64,000 nucleotides of DNA from Lentibacter algarum (GCF_040580765.1 NZ_CP158687.1:1984001-2048000), one strand, 5' to 3'. Shown: positions 1-9,704, counted from the stretch's first letter. A program made the numbers and translations. Notes: a model not told the origin generated them from the sequence alone.

Positions 1-764
1 CCGTGCTCATGGGGATCTCGCGCGCGGGTCATAAGATCACAAGCCAGATCCGCAAAACTCAAGTGCAAGCAGGCGATATCTTGCTTCTGCTTGTGCCTAA
101 GGGCACTGGCCCTGAGGTAACAGACTGGATTGGTGCCCTGCCTTTGGCAGATCGCGGCCTAGCTGTCACACAAGATAGCAAAACATGGCTCGCCATAGGA
201 CTTTTCGTAGCCGCTGTCGTTGCCGCCTCTGTCGGGCTCGTCTACCTACCGATCGCGCTTGGCATTGTGGTGGTCGCTTACATCCTACTCAAAATTTTGC
301 CGCTCACAGAGCTCTATGACCACATCAACTGGCCTGTCGTCGTCCTCTTGGGCTCCATGATCCCGCTCGGCGCAGCGCTCGAAAACTCAGGCGGGACTGA
401 ACTCCTTGCAGGTGCACTTCTAAGCTTTACCGATGCCATGCCAGCTTGGGCGATCCTGACGGTGCTGATGCTCGTCACTATGACGCTGTCGGATGTGCTC
501 AACAACACGGCCACAACAATCGTCGCAGCCCCCGTCGGCATTGAAATGGCTCGGGCGCTCGACGTGTCCCCAGATCCTTTTCTCATGGCCGTCGCCATTG
601 CGGCCAGTTCAGCCTTCCTCACGCCCATTGGCCATAAAAACAACACGCTCATTCTTGGTCCTGGGGGCTACAGCTTTGGCGACTACTGGCGTATGGGGCT
701 GCCATTGGAAATTATCGTGGTCACCGTTTCGATCCCACTCATCCTTGTGTTCTGGCCTCTCTAG
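1..764 (+). CDS. SLC13-type permease with RCK_C domain, C-terminal part
   Basis: The gene is cut by the window edge; 253 codons are visible and the true start lies upstream. The first ~45 residues look like the end of an RCK_C (TrkA-C) domain, followed by hydrophobic segments from about residue 60 to the C-terminus. Two family signatures are visible: a VLNNTATT stretch (about residue 165), and near the end a TPIGHKNN then LGPGGYSF motif, matching the substrate-binding hairpins of SLC13/DASS sodium-coupled anion transporters. Cargo (sulfate, di- or tricarboxylate) cannot be decided. It converges on a full-length paralogue with the same C-terminal signature 103 bases downstream. Confidence 0.85.
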   Translation, partial: VLMGISRAGHKITSQIRKTQVQAGDILLLLVPKGTGPEVTDWIGALPLADRGLAVTQDSKTWLAIGLFVAAVVAASVGLVYLPIALGIVVVAYILLKILPLTELYDHINWPVVVLLGSMIPLGAALENSGGTELLAGALLSFTDAMPAWAILTVLMLVTMTLSDVLNNTATTIVAAPVGIEMARALDVSPDPFLMAVAIAASSAFLTPIGHKNNTLILGPGGYSFGDYWRMGLPLEIIVVTVSIPLILVFWPL

Positions 765-867
765 GGGAAGTCCATTCAGGCAGCTTCGTTGTAACAATGC
801 CCTAGGGGCTACGCGGGGGGCTAGCGTCTCGCACGTTCGGGCTTTACAAAGCCAAATTCGAACGAGC

Positions 868-2646
868 TTAGAGCGGCCACAATAACGGTATCAATGCAGA
901 GGCCAAAAGTCCGACAGAAAGATTGAGCGGAATCCCCACACGCATAAAGTCCGTAAACTTATAACCACCCGGTCCATAAACCAACATATTGGTCTGATAG
1001 CCAATTGGCGTTGCGAAGGAGGCACTTGCGGCCACCATCACCGCAACGACGAGGGGCCGTGCATCAATTCCGAGCGCATCAGCAACTCCAATTGCCACAG
1101 GCGTGATGACAACAGCCACTGCATTGTTACTTACAAGCTCGGTCAACACAGAGGTGAGCAGATAGATTGCCCAAATAATTAAAAACGGTGGCAAGATCGA
1201 AAGAATTGGCGCAATCCCACGCACAATCATTTCTACAGCTCCCGTTGCCTGCAAGGCAGCACCAATAGCCAGCATCGCAAAAATCAAAGCGAGTAATCGT
1301 CCATCTACGAAAGAAAAGGCTTCATCCGCATCAATACACCGCGACAACAGCACAACAGCCACGGCCAAGATTGCCAACAAAAAGATCGGTGCAACGCCAA
1401 ATCCTGCCAAAGCAACCAAGGCAATCAAAACTCCGATGGCGAGTGGAGCATGACCGCGACGAAAGGCTTTCGCTTGTGGTTGGTTCACTTCAACAAGGTC
1501 CATATCCGCTGCAAGCCGGTGAATATCATCTGGAGCACCCTCTAGCAAAAGGGTGTCGCCAACGCGCACAATGAGCTCATCAAGCTGACGACCAATATTC
1601 TGGTTGCGACGATGTACGGCCAGTGGATACACACCATAGCGCCGACGCAAACGCATCGCGCCCAGCTGACGCCCGACCATCTTAGCCCCGGGCGTGATCA
1701 AAACCTCCACAGTGGTTGTCTCGAACGCCGAAACCTGATCAACGCGCTTAAGTTCTTTATTGCGCTGTAAGCTAAGAAGCTCTGTCATCTCGGTGCGCAA
1801 AACCACTCGGTCCCCTGTCTGCAGACTCACTCCTGCAAGATTTCGACGTAACGAGGCATCACCGCGGATCACGTCAATCAGGCGCACCCCATCGCGCTTG
1901 AAGAGCTGCACGCCGCTCACCTCACGTCCAATAAGGTTGCTCTCTGCTGGGATGACCGCCTCGGTGAAAAATTTCATTTTTGAACGGTTGCTTAGCAAGC
2001 TCGCCATACTATCGCGCTCGGGCAAGAGGAGTGGCGCAATAAAGCGCAAATACACCATCCCCCAAACGACCAGAGCAATGCCCAAGGGCGTGACTTCAAA
2101 AATACTGAACGCCTCAAGCCCACCTGCGCGCGCAACACCATCCACCAGAAGATTGGTCGATGTGCCGATGAGTGTAAGAGTGCCGCCCAGTATCGCCGCG
2201 TAAGACAACGGGATCAAAAGCTTGGACGCAGACATGCCCATAGTTTTGGCCAGCTGCACAAAAACAGGGATCATGACAACCACGACGGGCGTATTTGACA
2301 CAACCGCTGAGGCCAAAACAACAAACCCCATCAGCAGCCCAATCGCCAAGGCAGGGTTGGTCAGCGCTAACTTATCAGCCACCGACGTAAAGGCCTCCAG
2401 AGCGCCTGTCCGCACAAGAGCCCCCATAACAATAAACATTGCTGCGATTGTCCATGGCGCAGGGTTCGCCAAGACTTCAAGCGCGTTTTCATAGGGCAAC
2501 AGACCAAGAACCAGCATCAAAGCGGCTCCCGCAATCGCAACAACTTCGGCAGGGTAAGTTTCACGCACAAAGAGCGCAAACATTCCCAGCACCACCAAAA
2601 GTGTAAGCACAGCCTGCATCGTTTGGTTCAGTTCAAAAATACCCAT
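868..2646 (-). CDS. SLC13 family permease with two RCK_C domains
   Basis: Inner-membrane anion transporter of 592 residues. An N-terminal half of hydrophobic segments carries the SNTPVVVV motif (about residue 117). Two soluble RCK_C domains follow at about 220-300 and 310-390, and a second membrane half carries SNNAVAVV and the TPIGYQTN/YGPGGYKF signature. This TM-RCK_C-RCK_C-TM layout is typical of the bacterial SLC13 branch annotated as sulfate or anion permeases; the RCK_C domains probably bind a regulatory ligand. The ATG is preceded by a GAGG-type ribosome site. It is paralogous to the truncated permease it converges on. Substrate not determinable. Confidence 0.88.
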   Translation of the reverse strand: MGIFELNQTMQAVLTLLVVLGMFALFVRETYPAEVVAIAGAALMLVLGLLPYENALEVLANPAPWTIAAMFIVMGALVRTGALEAFTSVADKLALTNPALAIGLLMGFVVLASAVVSNTPVVVVMIPVFVQLAKTMGMSASKLLIPLSYAAILGGTLTLIGTSTNLLVDGVARAGGLEAFSIFEVTPLGIALVVWGMVYLRFIAPLLLPERDSMASLLSNRSKMKFFTEAVIPAESNLIGREVSGVQLFKRDGVRLIDVIRGDASLRRNLAGVSLQTGDRVVLRTEMTELLSLQRNKELKRVDQVSAFETTTVEVLITPGAKMVGRQLGAMRLRRRYGVYPLAVHRRNQNIGRQLDELIVRVGDTLLLEGAPDDIHRLAADMDLVEVNQPQAKAFRRGHAPLAIGVLIALVALAGFGVAPIFLLAILAVAVVLLSRCIDADEAFSFVDGRLLALIFAMLAIGAALQATGAVEMIVRGIAPILSILPPFLIIWAIYLLTSVLTELVSNNAVAVVITPVAIGVADALGIDARPLVVAVMVAASASFATPIGYQTNMLVYGPGGYKFTDFMRVGIPLNLSVGLLASALIPLLWPL

Positions 2647-2695
2647 AAGGTCGCGCCTCTATTCACTCGTTAACCCCATTGTCACGCCTTGTCGC

Positions 2696-3592
2696 CTAAG
2701 CCGCAACCTCTTCTCTGTCGCGTGGCTGCACGAGGAACATGCCCAAGAGCATCAATCCCAAAGCGCCCCAAATATAACCTGAATACGCCTCGTCTAGGAT
2801 CAACATCGCCCAGCCGACTCCGAAAATGGTGACAAGATAAGAAACCTGTGCTGCAAAAACAGCTCCTGCGCGCCCCACAAGCCAGACATAGCCCGCATAG
2901 ACTAACGCATGTACAATTGAGCTGAGCACAAGCGCGCTCTCAGGCGCACCAAAGCCGCCCAGTGGATTCAGCCAATGCCCAAAGCCAAGCGCAAGCGGGA
3001 GGCTCAATACCGCACCAAAAACCGATGCGCCAAACAAAACCTCAATTGGATCAAGGCCCGCCGTACCAAATTTTCCGACAAAATTGCCCTCAAGCCCGTA
3101 AAAAAAAGGCGCAATCAAAGCCAGCGGTATAAACGCGACCATCGCGCGGTCCGGAAGGCTCGCCTCTGGCCCTACAAGAAGCGCCACACCGCCAAGACCG
3201 AGACCCAGCCCAACGACCCGTGCTATGCTGAAGCGGTCCTGCCCCAACGCGAGCGCAATTGGAAAGGCAAACATTGGCACCATCGCAATGACAATCGACA
3301 TAACCCCAGCAGGCAAATGAGCTGCCGCGCGATAACTGGCCGTATTGGGCAGAATCGTACCCAGCAACGCGATGGCAAGATAAAGTGTAATCTGCCGTCT
3401 CCCCAGCGCCAACCGCCCCCCACGAACGAACACAATCGCCTCAAGCAAAACAGCGCCGATCACCAACTGCCAAAATACCAGTCCAAGCGGCTGATGTCCT
3501 GTCGAGACAGCTATTTTTGACAAAGGTGTGGTGATCCCCCAGCCTGCCCCCATAATCAGGAGTGCAAACATTGGCCCCAAATTTAGGCTCAA
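2696..3592 (-). CDS. DMT superfamily (EamA) transporter
   Basis: Ten-TM drug/metabolite transporter of 298 residues with the usual two EamA repeats; cargo unknown. I use a TTG start because it overlaps the stop of the upstream phosphodiesterase gene (TTGA, 4 bases) and a strong AGGAGAG ribosome site sits six bases before it. The next ATG, at residue 8, has no such site. The overlap means translation is probably coupled to the YmdB-like gene. One of three EamA transporters in this window. Confidence 0.85.
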   Translation of the reverse strand: MSLNLGPMFALLIMGAGWGITTPLSKIAVSTGHQPLGLVFWQLVIGAVLLEAIVFVRGGRLALGRRQITLYLAIALLGTILPNTASYRAAAHLPAGVMSIVIAMVPMFAFPIALALGQDRFSIARVVGLGLGLGGVALLVGPEASLPDRAMVAFIPLALIAPFFYGLEGNFVGKFGTAGLDPIEVLFGASVFGAVLSLPLALGFGHWLNPLGGFGAPESALVLSSIVHALVYAGYVWLVGRAGAVFAAQVSYLVTIFGVGWAMLILDEAYSGYIWGALGLMLLGMFLVQPRDREEVAA

Positions 3593-4401
3593 GGCGCACT
3601 CTCCTGAAGCCTTCCACCAATTCGCACAGGCGTCACCTTGAGTGCTTTGCCTGTCCGGTCATCCGTTTCAACATATACGCCCGAAAGCGTGGCCTCTTCC
3701 GTCGCAGGCGTAAAGCGACTCTTAGACATACCAGTTACAAAGCGGCGCATCGGCTCGGCTTTTTCCATGCCAATCACGCTTAGATAGTCGCCACACATGC
3801 CCGCATCAGTGAGATAAGCCGTGCCTTTGGGCAAAATTTGCGCATCCCCCGTCGGCACGTGCGTGTGCGTGCCCACGACGAGGCTCGCCCGCCCGTCGCA
3901 GTAATGGCCCATTGCCATTTTTTCAGATGTGGCCTCACAATGCACATCGACAATCGCCGCCTGCACAGCGCCGCCCAGAACATGGGTTTTGAGCACAGTC
4001 TCGATCTGCCCAAATGGGTCTTCAAACGCCCGTTTCATAAAAACTTGCCCTAGGACTTGTGCCACCAAAATCTTCCGGCCACGTCCGTCCTGAAAGACAC
4101 GCGCCCCGGCCCCGGGGGCGCCTTTTGCAAAATTTATCGGGCGCAGAATGCGGGGCTCACGACCTATAAATTGCAACATATCTTTTTGGTCAAACGCATG
4201 ATCGCCAAGTGTCAGGCAATCCACACCCGCGTCCAAGAGCGCCTTGGCATGTTCTTCACTCAAACCCATGCCGTTGCTCGCGTTCTCGCCATTTACCACA
4301 ACAAAATCGAGCCCCCAGGCCGCACGCAAGCCAGCAAGCCTCTCGCTCACAGCCCGCCGCCCTGAGCGGCCCATAACGTCTCCAAGAAATAGTATTTTCA
4401 T
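3589..4401 (-). CDS. TIGR00282 family metallophosphoesterase (YmdB-like)
   Basis: A 270-residue cytoplasmic phosphodiesterase. The metal-binding motifs of the family are present in order: GDVMGR (residue 7 on), NGENASNG (about 38), GDHAFD (about 67), HCEATSEK (about 154) and GTHTHVPTGD (about 178). Characterised relatives such as Bacillus YmdB hydrolyse 2',3'-cyclic nucleotides and influence RNA turnover and biofilm decisions; that role here is inferred from family membership. Full length. The downstream EamA gene overlaps its stop codon. Confidence 0.9.
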   Translation of the reverse strand: MKILFLGDVMGRSGRRAVSERLAGLRAAWGLDFVVVNGENASNGMGLSEEHAKALLDAGVDCLTLGDHAFDQKDMLQFIGREPRILRPINFAKGAPGAGARVFQDGRGRKILVAQVLGQVFMKRAFEDPFGQIETVLKTHVLGGAVQAAIVDVHCEATSEKMAMGHYCDGRASLVVGTHTHVPTGDAQILPKGTAYLTDAGMCGDYLSVIGMEKAEPMRRFVTGMSKSRFTPATEEATLSGVYVETDDRTGKALKVTPVRIGGRLQESAP

Positions 4402-4428
4402 GCAAAACCCATAGGCCGCAGGGCCGCC

Positions 4429-4899
4429 TTATGCAATCACGTATCGCGCTGAATAATACACAGGAAAGGCTACAGAGCGCGCAATAAAGCATACTTTACT
4501 GATATCAAAGTGTACGGCCTCGGCGCGCGCAAGATCCGTACCCTCTGCTACGGTGATCCGCGGGCGCAGCTCAGCGCTCACAAAGCGCCCCGCTCCACTT
4601 GGCTCGCTTTCCCCATGCCCCACAGGATCATCCTCATATCCGAGCACAACAACTCCTGCATCATGCGCCAGATGCAGATACCAAAGCATATGACAGGCAG
4701 AGAGCGCCGCAATCAGCATATCCTCGGGATTGTGCAGGTGCGGGTTCCCACCCAGCAGTGGGTCATTGGAACATTTAATTACAGGTTTACCAGGTGTGCG
4801 CACCTCCCATGTGCGCGCATACCCCTGATAGCGAGTATTACCTGTGCCTTGATTGCCTGTCCAAACCACTTTGGCGTCAAAATTATGTGTCCCGCTCAT
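4429..4899 (-). CDS. OsmC family peroxiredoxin-like protein
   Basis: 156-residue OsmC/Ohr-type protein. Two conserved cysteines are visible, in SACHM (about residue 72) and in KVCFIARS near the C-terminus, together with the LLGGNPHLHNPED signature before the first. OsmC proteins reduce organic hydroperoxides with a cysteine pair. The chosen ATG is eight bases after a GGGAG ribosome site; an in-frame GTG seven codons upstream has none. Confidence 0.88.
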   Translation of the reverse strand: MSGTHNFDAKVVWTGNQGTGNTRYQGYARTWEVRTPGKPVIKCSNDPLLGGNPHLHNPEDMLIAALSACHMLWYLHLAHDAGVVVLGYEDDPVGHGESEPSGAGRFVSAELRPRITVAEGTDLARAEAVHFDISKVCFIARSVAFPVYYSARYVIA

Positions 4900-4995
4900 G
4901 CTTAACTCCCCTACATCCACAAAAATGTCGCCTCAAACAAAAGCCCAAAGCCCTTGCGCAGGTTGGGGGACGGGAGAGTGGACAGAGAATGGGTC

Positions 4996-5553
4996 TCACA
5001 CCGTTATAATCCCGCGCTCCGTCACGATCATATCGAGCGGTTGGTCAGTCGCCTCAAGCGGCAAATTCTCCGCTTCTTGCGCAGCAAAAGCAAAGCCGAT
5101 GGCCAGCGTCGCCCGCTTTGCACGCAAGCCTTCCAAGCTGCGATCATAAAACCCGCCTCCATAGCCGAGCCGCCCACCGTTTCGATCAAAAGCTACCAGC
5201 GGCACAATCAGAATTTCTGGCTCAAAATACTGAAGCGTCGCCGGGATCATTGCCTTGAATGGTCCTTCCACCAAATCACAGTCAGGCTCCCAACGCGCAA
5301 ACTTGAGCGCCTGCCCCGCGCCCTGAATAACAGGCACACCCACAGGCCCGTGCGCCGCGGCCTCTTCCATCGCAGCGAGTGGATCAATCTCGGTTCTGAT
5401 CGGCATAAAACCCGCAAGAGCGACTCCGCGATGCCCTGCCAGAATCTCAGAGAGATACCCCGCCTGCGCCTTACCGGACATTTCAAACGCGACCTTGCGC
5501 CGCGCAAAAGCCGCCTTACGCGCCGCCGCTTTGGCTTCTGTCAAATCCATCAT
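4996..5553 (-). CDS. 5-formyltetrahydrofolate cyclo-ligase
   Basis: 185 residues. Converts 5-formyl-THF to 5,10-methenyl-THF with ATP, returning folate to the one-carbon pool. Diagnostic motifs are the basic N-terminal segment (AAFARRK), the central PIRTEID, and the glycine-rich RLGYGGGFYDRSL near residue 130. Two adjacent ATG codons compete as start (5553 and 5550). The first overlaps the mgtE stop by four bases, so the two genes are probably co-translated. Equivalent to YgfA/FAU1 in other bacteria. Confidence 0.92.
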   Translation of the reverse strand: MMDLTEAKAAARKAAFARRKVAFEMSGKAQAGYLSEILAGHRGVALAGFMPIRTEIDPLAAMEEAAAHGPVGVPVIQGAGQALKFARWEPDCDLVEGPFKAMIPATLQYFEPEILIVPLVAFDRNGGRLGYGGGFYDRSLEGLRAKRATLAIGFAFAAQEAENLPLEATDQPLDMIVTERGIITV

Positions 5554-6932
5554 ACCAAGACCAACGCTGCCAATCCGAGGAAGGCAAAAAAGCCAACAAC
5601 ATCTGTCACAGTGGTCACAAAAGCCCCCGAGGCCAACGCAGGATCAACTCCTGCCTTCTCCAAGGCCACAGGAATAACCGTCCCAGCAAACCCTGCGACA
5701 ACCAGATTGATCACCATCGCAGAAGCAATGACCAAGCCTAGAGTCGCCGAAGAGAACCACAGCAGACACACAACCCCCATCACCAACGCAAAAATCGCAC
5801 CGTTCACTGCGCCCACTAGGACTTCACGACGGATCACCCGCCAGACGTTGGAGCCAGTAAGGTCTTTCGTAGCAATCGCGCGCACCGCAACCGTAAGGCT
5901 CTGGGTTCCCGCATTCCCCCCCATCGAAGCCACAATAGGCATCAAGACCGCCAACGCCACGAAATCACTGATCACACCTTCAAACTGGGCAATCACAAGG
6001 CTCGCCAGAACCGCCGTAACAAGGTTTACAGCCAGCCATGGAAAGCGCCGCTTGGTTGTGCTGATCACACGGTCGGTCAGACTGCCCTCACCAACACCCG
6101 CAAGACGCAGAATGTCTTCCTCATGCTCCTCATCCAGAACAACCATGGCATCATCAATGGTGATCACACCAACGAGCCGCCCCTCATCATCGACAACAGG
6201 CGCCGAAATCAGGTGATACTGGTTGAAGGCATAAGCCACATCTCCCTCATCCTGATCAACTGGGATGATCTGAAAGACCTCTTCAGTGAGATCCCTCAAA
6301 GGCTGCTTGCGTGGCGCGCCCATAATACGCCCAAGCGTGACATTACCCACAGGGTGCATTCGCGGGTCAACCAGAACGACATGATAAAACTGCTCTGGCA
6401 AGTCCTCGGATGAGCGCATGAAATCAATCACATCACCCACACTCCAATGCTCGGGCGCGGCAACAACCTCGCGCTGCATCATCCGGCCTGCAGATTCTTC
6501 AGGATAACTTAGTGCTTGACGCGCAACCATCGCATCCGCGTCGTCAAGCGCGCTAAAAATTGCATCTTGCTGCGGCTGTTCTAGGTCTTCCAAAAGGTCG
6601 ACGACGTCATCGGATTCCAGCTCACGAACCGCCTCGGCCAGAACCTCAGGGCGCAGCGCAGAAATCACATCTTCGCGGATACTCTCGTCGAGCTCCGACA
6701 GAATTTCGCCATCAAACTCTACGCCATAAAGTTCAATCAGCGCATATCGATCTGCCGAACTGATCTGTTCAAGCAAGTCAGCAATGTCGGCCGCATGCAT
6801 CGGCTCCATGAGCGAAATAAGCTCATCGCGCGCACCTGCCTCCACAGCCTCCAGAACAGCCCCAACATCACGGCGACTTAGCTCGTAAACTTCGTCTTCG
6901 GACTCAAATGTATCTGTCTCGTATTCGCTCAA
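5550..6932 (-). CDS. mgtE: Magnesium transporter MgtE
   Basis: 460 residues. A Mg2+-gated magnesium channel of the inner membrane. Domain order is an acidic N domain (about 25-135), a tandem CBS pair (about 140-265, with MMQREVV and VIDDAMVVLD segments) and a five-helix membrane domain (about 290-460) containing the pore-lining MPIVASMGGNAGTQ signature. The TTG start is chosen because the first 42 residues continue the N domain; the first ATG would cut into it. I see no M-box-like leader in the 69 bases upstream. Confidence 0.95.
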   Translation of the reverse strand: MSEYETDTFESEDEVYELSRRDVGAVLEAVEAGARDELISLMEPMHAADIADLLEQISSADRYALIELYGVEFDGEILSELDESIREDVISALRPEVLAEAVRELESDDVVDLLEDLEQPQQDAIFSALDDADAMVARQALSYPEESAGRMMQREVVAAPEHWSVGDVIDFMRSSEDLPEQFYHVVLVDPRMHPVGNVTLGRIMGAPRKQPLRDLTEEVFQIIPVDQDEGDVAYAFNQYHLISAPVVDDEGRLVGVITIDDAMVVLDEEHEEDILRLAGVGEGSLTDRVISTTKRRFPWLAVNLVTAVLASLVIAQFEGVISDFVALAVLMPIVASMGGNAGTQSLTVAVRAIATKDLTGSNVWRVIRREVLVGAVNGAIFALVMGVVCLLWFSSATLGLVIASAMVINLVVAGFAGTVIPVALEKAGVDPALASGAFVTTVTDVVGFFAFLGLAALVLV

Positions 6933-7001
6933 ATCAGCCCCCGTTTTCTTGCCCTTAACCTAAGCGCAAGCTATCAAAGGGGCAATCGGCGAATTGAGTT
7001 T

Positions 7002-7448
7002 TCAGCAGGTTCCGCGCTTGGCTGCTAGCATCATAACCCAGTTATTGTTTGGCCCACGTACCACGGCAATATCTCGCGCCTTCGGTTTAAGCATATTCTT
7101 ACGATGCCCTGGCGAATTGGCCCAAGCCTGCATAACCTCAGCAGAGCTTAACTGACCAGCCGCAACATTTTCGGCCACCGTACAAAACTTGTAGCCCGCA
7201 CGCTTAGCACGCTTTGCAGGGGTGGATCCGTTTGAACCCGTGTGGGTAAGCACGCCGCGCCGCGCCATGTCACTTGCGTGTAGGTCTGCCGCTTTTTCCA
7301 GCTGCGGGCTCACATTCAAAGCATGCAATCCATTTTCAGCGCGAAGCTTATTTACCATGGATACGACGTCTCTCATGGGTTCCGCCTGTAAAAGCCCTGC
7401 TGGGGCCAAACAAAGGATTCCACACAAAAATATCTGTTTCACACTCAT
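7002..7448 (-). CDS. Secreted CAP (SCP-like) domain protein
   Basis: 148 residues with an N-terminal signal peptide (hydrophobic core LFLCGILCLAPAGLLQA). It is followed by a bacterial CAP domain containing NKLRAENG, HASDMARRG and the WANSPGHRKNML motif (about residue 110). Function of bacterial CAP proteins is poorly known; some act in envelope or spore-coat biology. The start is the ATG after a GAGGAT ribosome site, not the codon five residues upstream. Confidence 0.88.
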   Translation of the reverse strand: MSVKQIFLCGILCLAPAGLLQAEPMRDVVSMVNKLRAENGLHALNVSPQLEKAADLHASDMARRGVLTHTGSNGSTPAKRAKRAGYKFCTVAENVAAGQLSSAEVMQAWANSPGHRKNMLKPKARDIAVVRGPNNNWVMMLAAKRGTC

Positions 7449-7471
7449 ACCACATCCTCTCACGCCAAACC

Positions 7472-8806
7472 TTAACTCATCAATTTTTGCGCCAACTTAT
7501 TCTGCCGCGCGATGACGCCGCCAAGGTCAAGATGCGGCATATGTCCATCCTGCACGATATGCCTGCCCTCGACAAACAAATCTTTGACACGCGTTGGCCC
7601 TGCAAGCAAAAGCGCCGCCGCATCCCAGCTGCCCGCGCTTTCAATGCCGCGTGTGTCCCAGAGCGCGATGTCAGCGCGCTTGCCCACAGCAATTTGGCCG
7701 CAGTCGCTGCGTCCGAGCACTTCGGCGCCTCCACGTGTCGCAATTTCAAGCGCCTCTCTCGCGCTCATCGCATCGGCGCCAAGAGCAACCCTCTGTAAGA
7801 GCATCCCTTGCCGCGCCTCGGCCATCATCTGCCCAGTATCGTTGCTCGCAGAGCCATCCACACCAAGACCGACTTTCACATTTGCGTCTCGCATCGCCCG
7901 CACAGGTGCGATGCCTGATCCAAGGCGGCAGTTCGAACAGGGACAATGCGCGACACCCGTTCCTGAGCGTGCGAACAGATCAATCTCTTGACCATCAAGC
8001 TTGACGCAATGCGCATGCCAAACATCAGGTCCTGTCCATCCCAGATCTTCCGCATACTGCCCGGGGCGGCACCCAAATTTCTCAAGGCTATAAGCGACGT
8101 CTTCGTCGTTCTCTGCCAAATGCGTGTGCAGCATCACGCCTTTATCACGGGCCAAAATAGCGGCATCCCGCATCAAATCTCTGCTCACAGAAAACGGCGA
8201 GCAGGGCGCGACCCCGACCCTGACCATAGCGCCTTCGCGAGCATCATGGTGCGCGTCAATCACGCGAATACAATCTTCAAGGATATCTGCTTCGCGCTCT
8301 ACCAAACTATCAGGCGGCAATCCGCCGTCACTCTCACCAATGCTCATAGCACCCCGCGTGGGATGAAACCTGAGACCAACTTCCGCCGCAGCCGCAATCG
8401 TGTCATCAAGCCGTGATCCGTTCGGATAAAGATAAAGATGGTCCGAGCTCATGGTGCAGCCGGTCAGCGCCAACTCCGCCAGCCCGACTTGCGCACTTAT
8501 AAACATCTCCTCCGGGCCAAATTTGGCCCAAATCGGATAAAGTGTCTGAAGCCAACCAAACAAGAGCGCATCCTGCCCACCAGGAACAGCTCGGGTGAGA
8601 CTTTGATACAGATGATGATGCGTGTTCACGAGCCCTGGCGTAACGACGCAACCTGCTGCCTCAAGTACCGCACCAGACGTGGTTAGCCCGCGACCTACAG
8701 CGGCAATCGCACCCTCACGGATCAATATATCCGCTCCTTGGAGCTCCTCGCGCCTGTCATTCATTGTAAGAATATGGTCCGCGCCGCGGATGAGTGTTTC
8801 GCGCAT
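7472..8806 (-). CDS. 8-oxoguanine deaminase (amidohydrolase)
   Basis: 444-residue zinc amidohydrolase of the AtzB/TrzN-like subgroup. Metal ligands are visible: NTHHHLY (about residue 62), HTHLAEN (about 225), HCVKLDG (about 260) and GVDGSASND (about 310). The long insertion after the first motif, PGGQDALLFGWLQTLYP, resembles the group annotated as 8-oxoguanine deaminase, which converts 8-oxoguanine to urate. A related triazine or guanine deaminase activity cannot be excluded. The start is set by an AGGAG site eight bases before the ATG; an ATG ten codons upstream lacks one. Confidence 0.82.
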   Translation of the reverse strand: MRETLIRGADHILTMNDRREELQGADILIREGAIAAVGRGLTTSGAVLEAAGCVVTPGLVNTHHHLYQSLTRAVPGGQDALLFGWLQTLYPIWAKFGPEEMFISAQVGLAELALTGCTMSSDHLYLYPNGSRLDDTIAAAAEVGLRFHPTRGAMSIGESDGGLPPDSLVEREADILEDCIRVIDAHHDAREGAMVRVGVAPCSPFSVSRDLMRDAAILARDKGVMLHTHLAENDEDVAYSLEKFGCRPGQYAEDLGWTGPDVWHAHCVKLDGQEIDLFARSGTGVAHCPCSNCRLGSGIAPVRAMRDANVKVGLGVDGSASNDTGQMMAEARQGMLLQRVALGADAMSAREALEIATRGGAEVLGRSDCGQIAVGKRADIALWDTRGIESAGSWDAAALLLAGPTRVKDLFVEGRHIVQDGHMPHLDLGGVIARQNKLAQKLMS

Positions 8807-8906
8807 GAGAGCTCCTCGCTTCAAACGCCCCCTCATCTCGAAAAACAGGTTGCGCTGGAAAAGGGCCGAGAAGCGCGTGTATTTTTAGGCTAACGCCAAA
8901 TTCTGC

Positions 8907-9704
8907 TCAAGAAAAGTGTGAGAGGATATTAAGTGCTGCTCTATGCTGTTCTGGCCCCGCCGCGGCCAAGACCCGCCCGCCGTCATGGGCCTTGCCGCCC
9001 TTCCAGTCTGTGACAATGCCACCAGCGGCTTCAATGAGCGCAATCGGCGCGCAAATGTCGTAGTTAGACAGTCCTGCTTCTATCACTAGATCAATCTGTC
9101 CCGCCGCCAAAAGCGCATAAGCATAGCAATCCATGCCAAAGCGCGTGAGCTTAACATGCTGCGCAACCGCTTCAAATCCCGCACGCTCGGCAGTGCTTCC
9201 CACTTCAGGAAAAGTCGTAAACAAAATTGCCTCGCTCAGCGCACGGCTTCCGCGGACCCGCAAGGAGGATTCACCCATCGGGCCAGTCATTTCTGCCTCG
9301 CCGAACCCGCCCCAAAAGCGCTCGCCCACATAAGGCTGGTCAATCATGCCAAATATTGGGCCACCCGCGTCGCAAACCGAGATCAATATACCCCAAGTCG
9401 GCGTGCCCGCCAGAAACCCGCGCGTTCCGTCTATTGGATCGAGAACCCATGTCAGACCGCTTCGACCCGCGCGGACACCAAACTCTTCACCAATAATTGC
9501 ATCATCAGGGCGCTGTTCTGCCAAAACAGAGCGCATCACTTGCTCCGCAGCCTTGTCCGCCGCTGTAACGGGATCGAATCCTTCGCTGAGTTTATTTTCC
9601 GCGCTCAATCCCGCCGAGCGGAAATAAGGCAGCACAACACCCCGCGCAGCCTCGGCCAGCGCGTGTGCTGTGCGTGCGATCTCTTTAATATCATGCTGAG
9701 TCAT
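8907..9704 (-). CDS. hisN: Inositol monophosphatase family histidinol-phosphatase
   Basis: 265 residues. Mg2+-dependent phosphatase with the IMPase motifs GEEFG (about 76), DPIDGTRGF (about 92) and YDICAPIALIEAAGG near the C-terminus. The TRGF variant of the second motif, followed by LAGTPTWG, is characteristic of HisN-type enzymes that remove phosphate from L-histidinol phosphate. The start follows a GAGGAG site. It lies downstream of the XRE regulator on the same strand, with no other his genes here. Activity on other sugar phosphates remains possible. Confidence 0.85.
   Translation of the reverse strand: MTQHDIKEIARTAHALAEAARGVVLPYFRSAGLSAENKLSEGFDPVTAADKAAEQVMRSVLAEQRPDDAIIGEEFGVRAGRSGLTWVLDPIDGTRGFLAGTPTWGILISVCDAGGPIFGMIDQPYVGERFWGGFGEAEMTGPMGESSLRVRGSRALSEAILFTTFPEVGSTAERAGFEAVAQHVKLTRFGMDCYAYALLAAGQIDLVIEAGLSNYDICAPIALIEAAGGIVTDWKGGKAHDGGRVLAAAGPEQHRAALNILSHFS

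Noticed and set aside
4900..4995. Possible 6S RNA gene beside the 5-formyl-THF cyclo-ligase gene
   Set aside because: 6S RNA neighbours ygfA in enterobacteria, but this gap is only 96 bases and lacks the long bubble-flanked helix; the gene's upstream side overlaps mgtE.
4954..6216. 420-codon plus-strand ORF over the cyclo-ligase and mgtE
   Set aside because: Antisense to two clear genes and low-complexity Thr/Arg-rich sequence.
6933..7001. Magnesium riboswitch before mgtE
   Set aside because: Only 69 bases are available and no M-box or ykkC-like pairing is visible.
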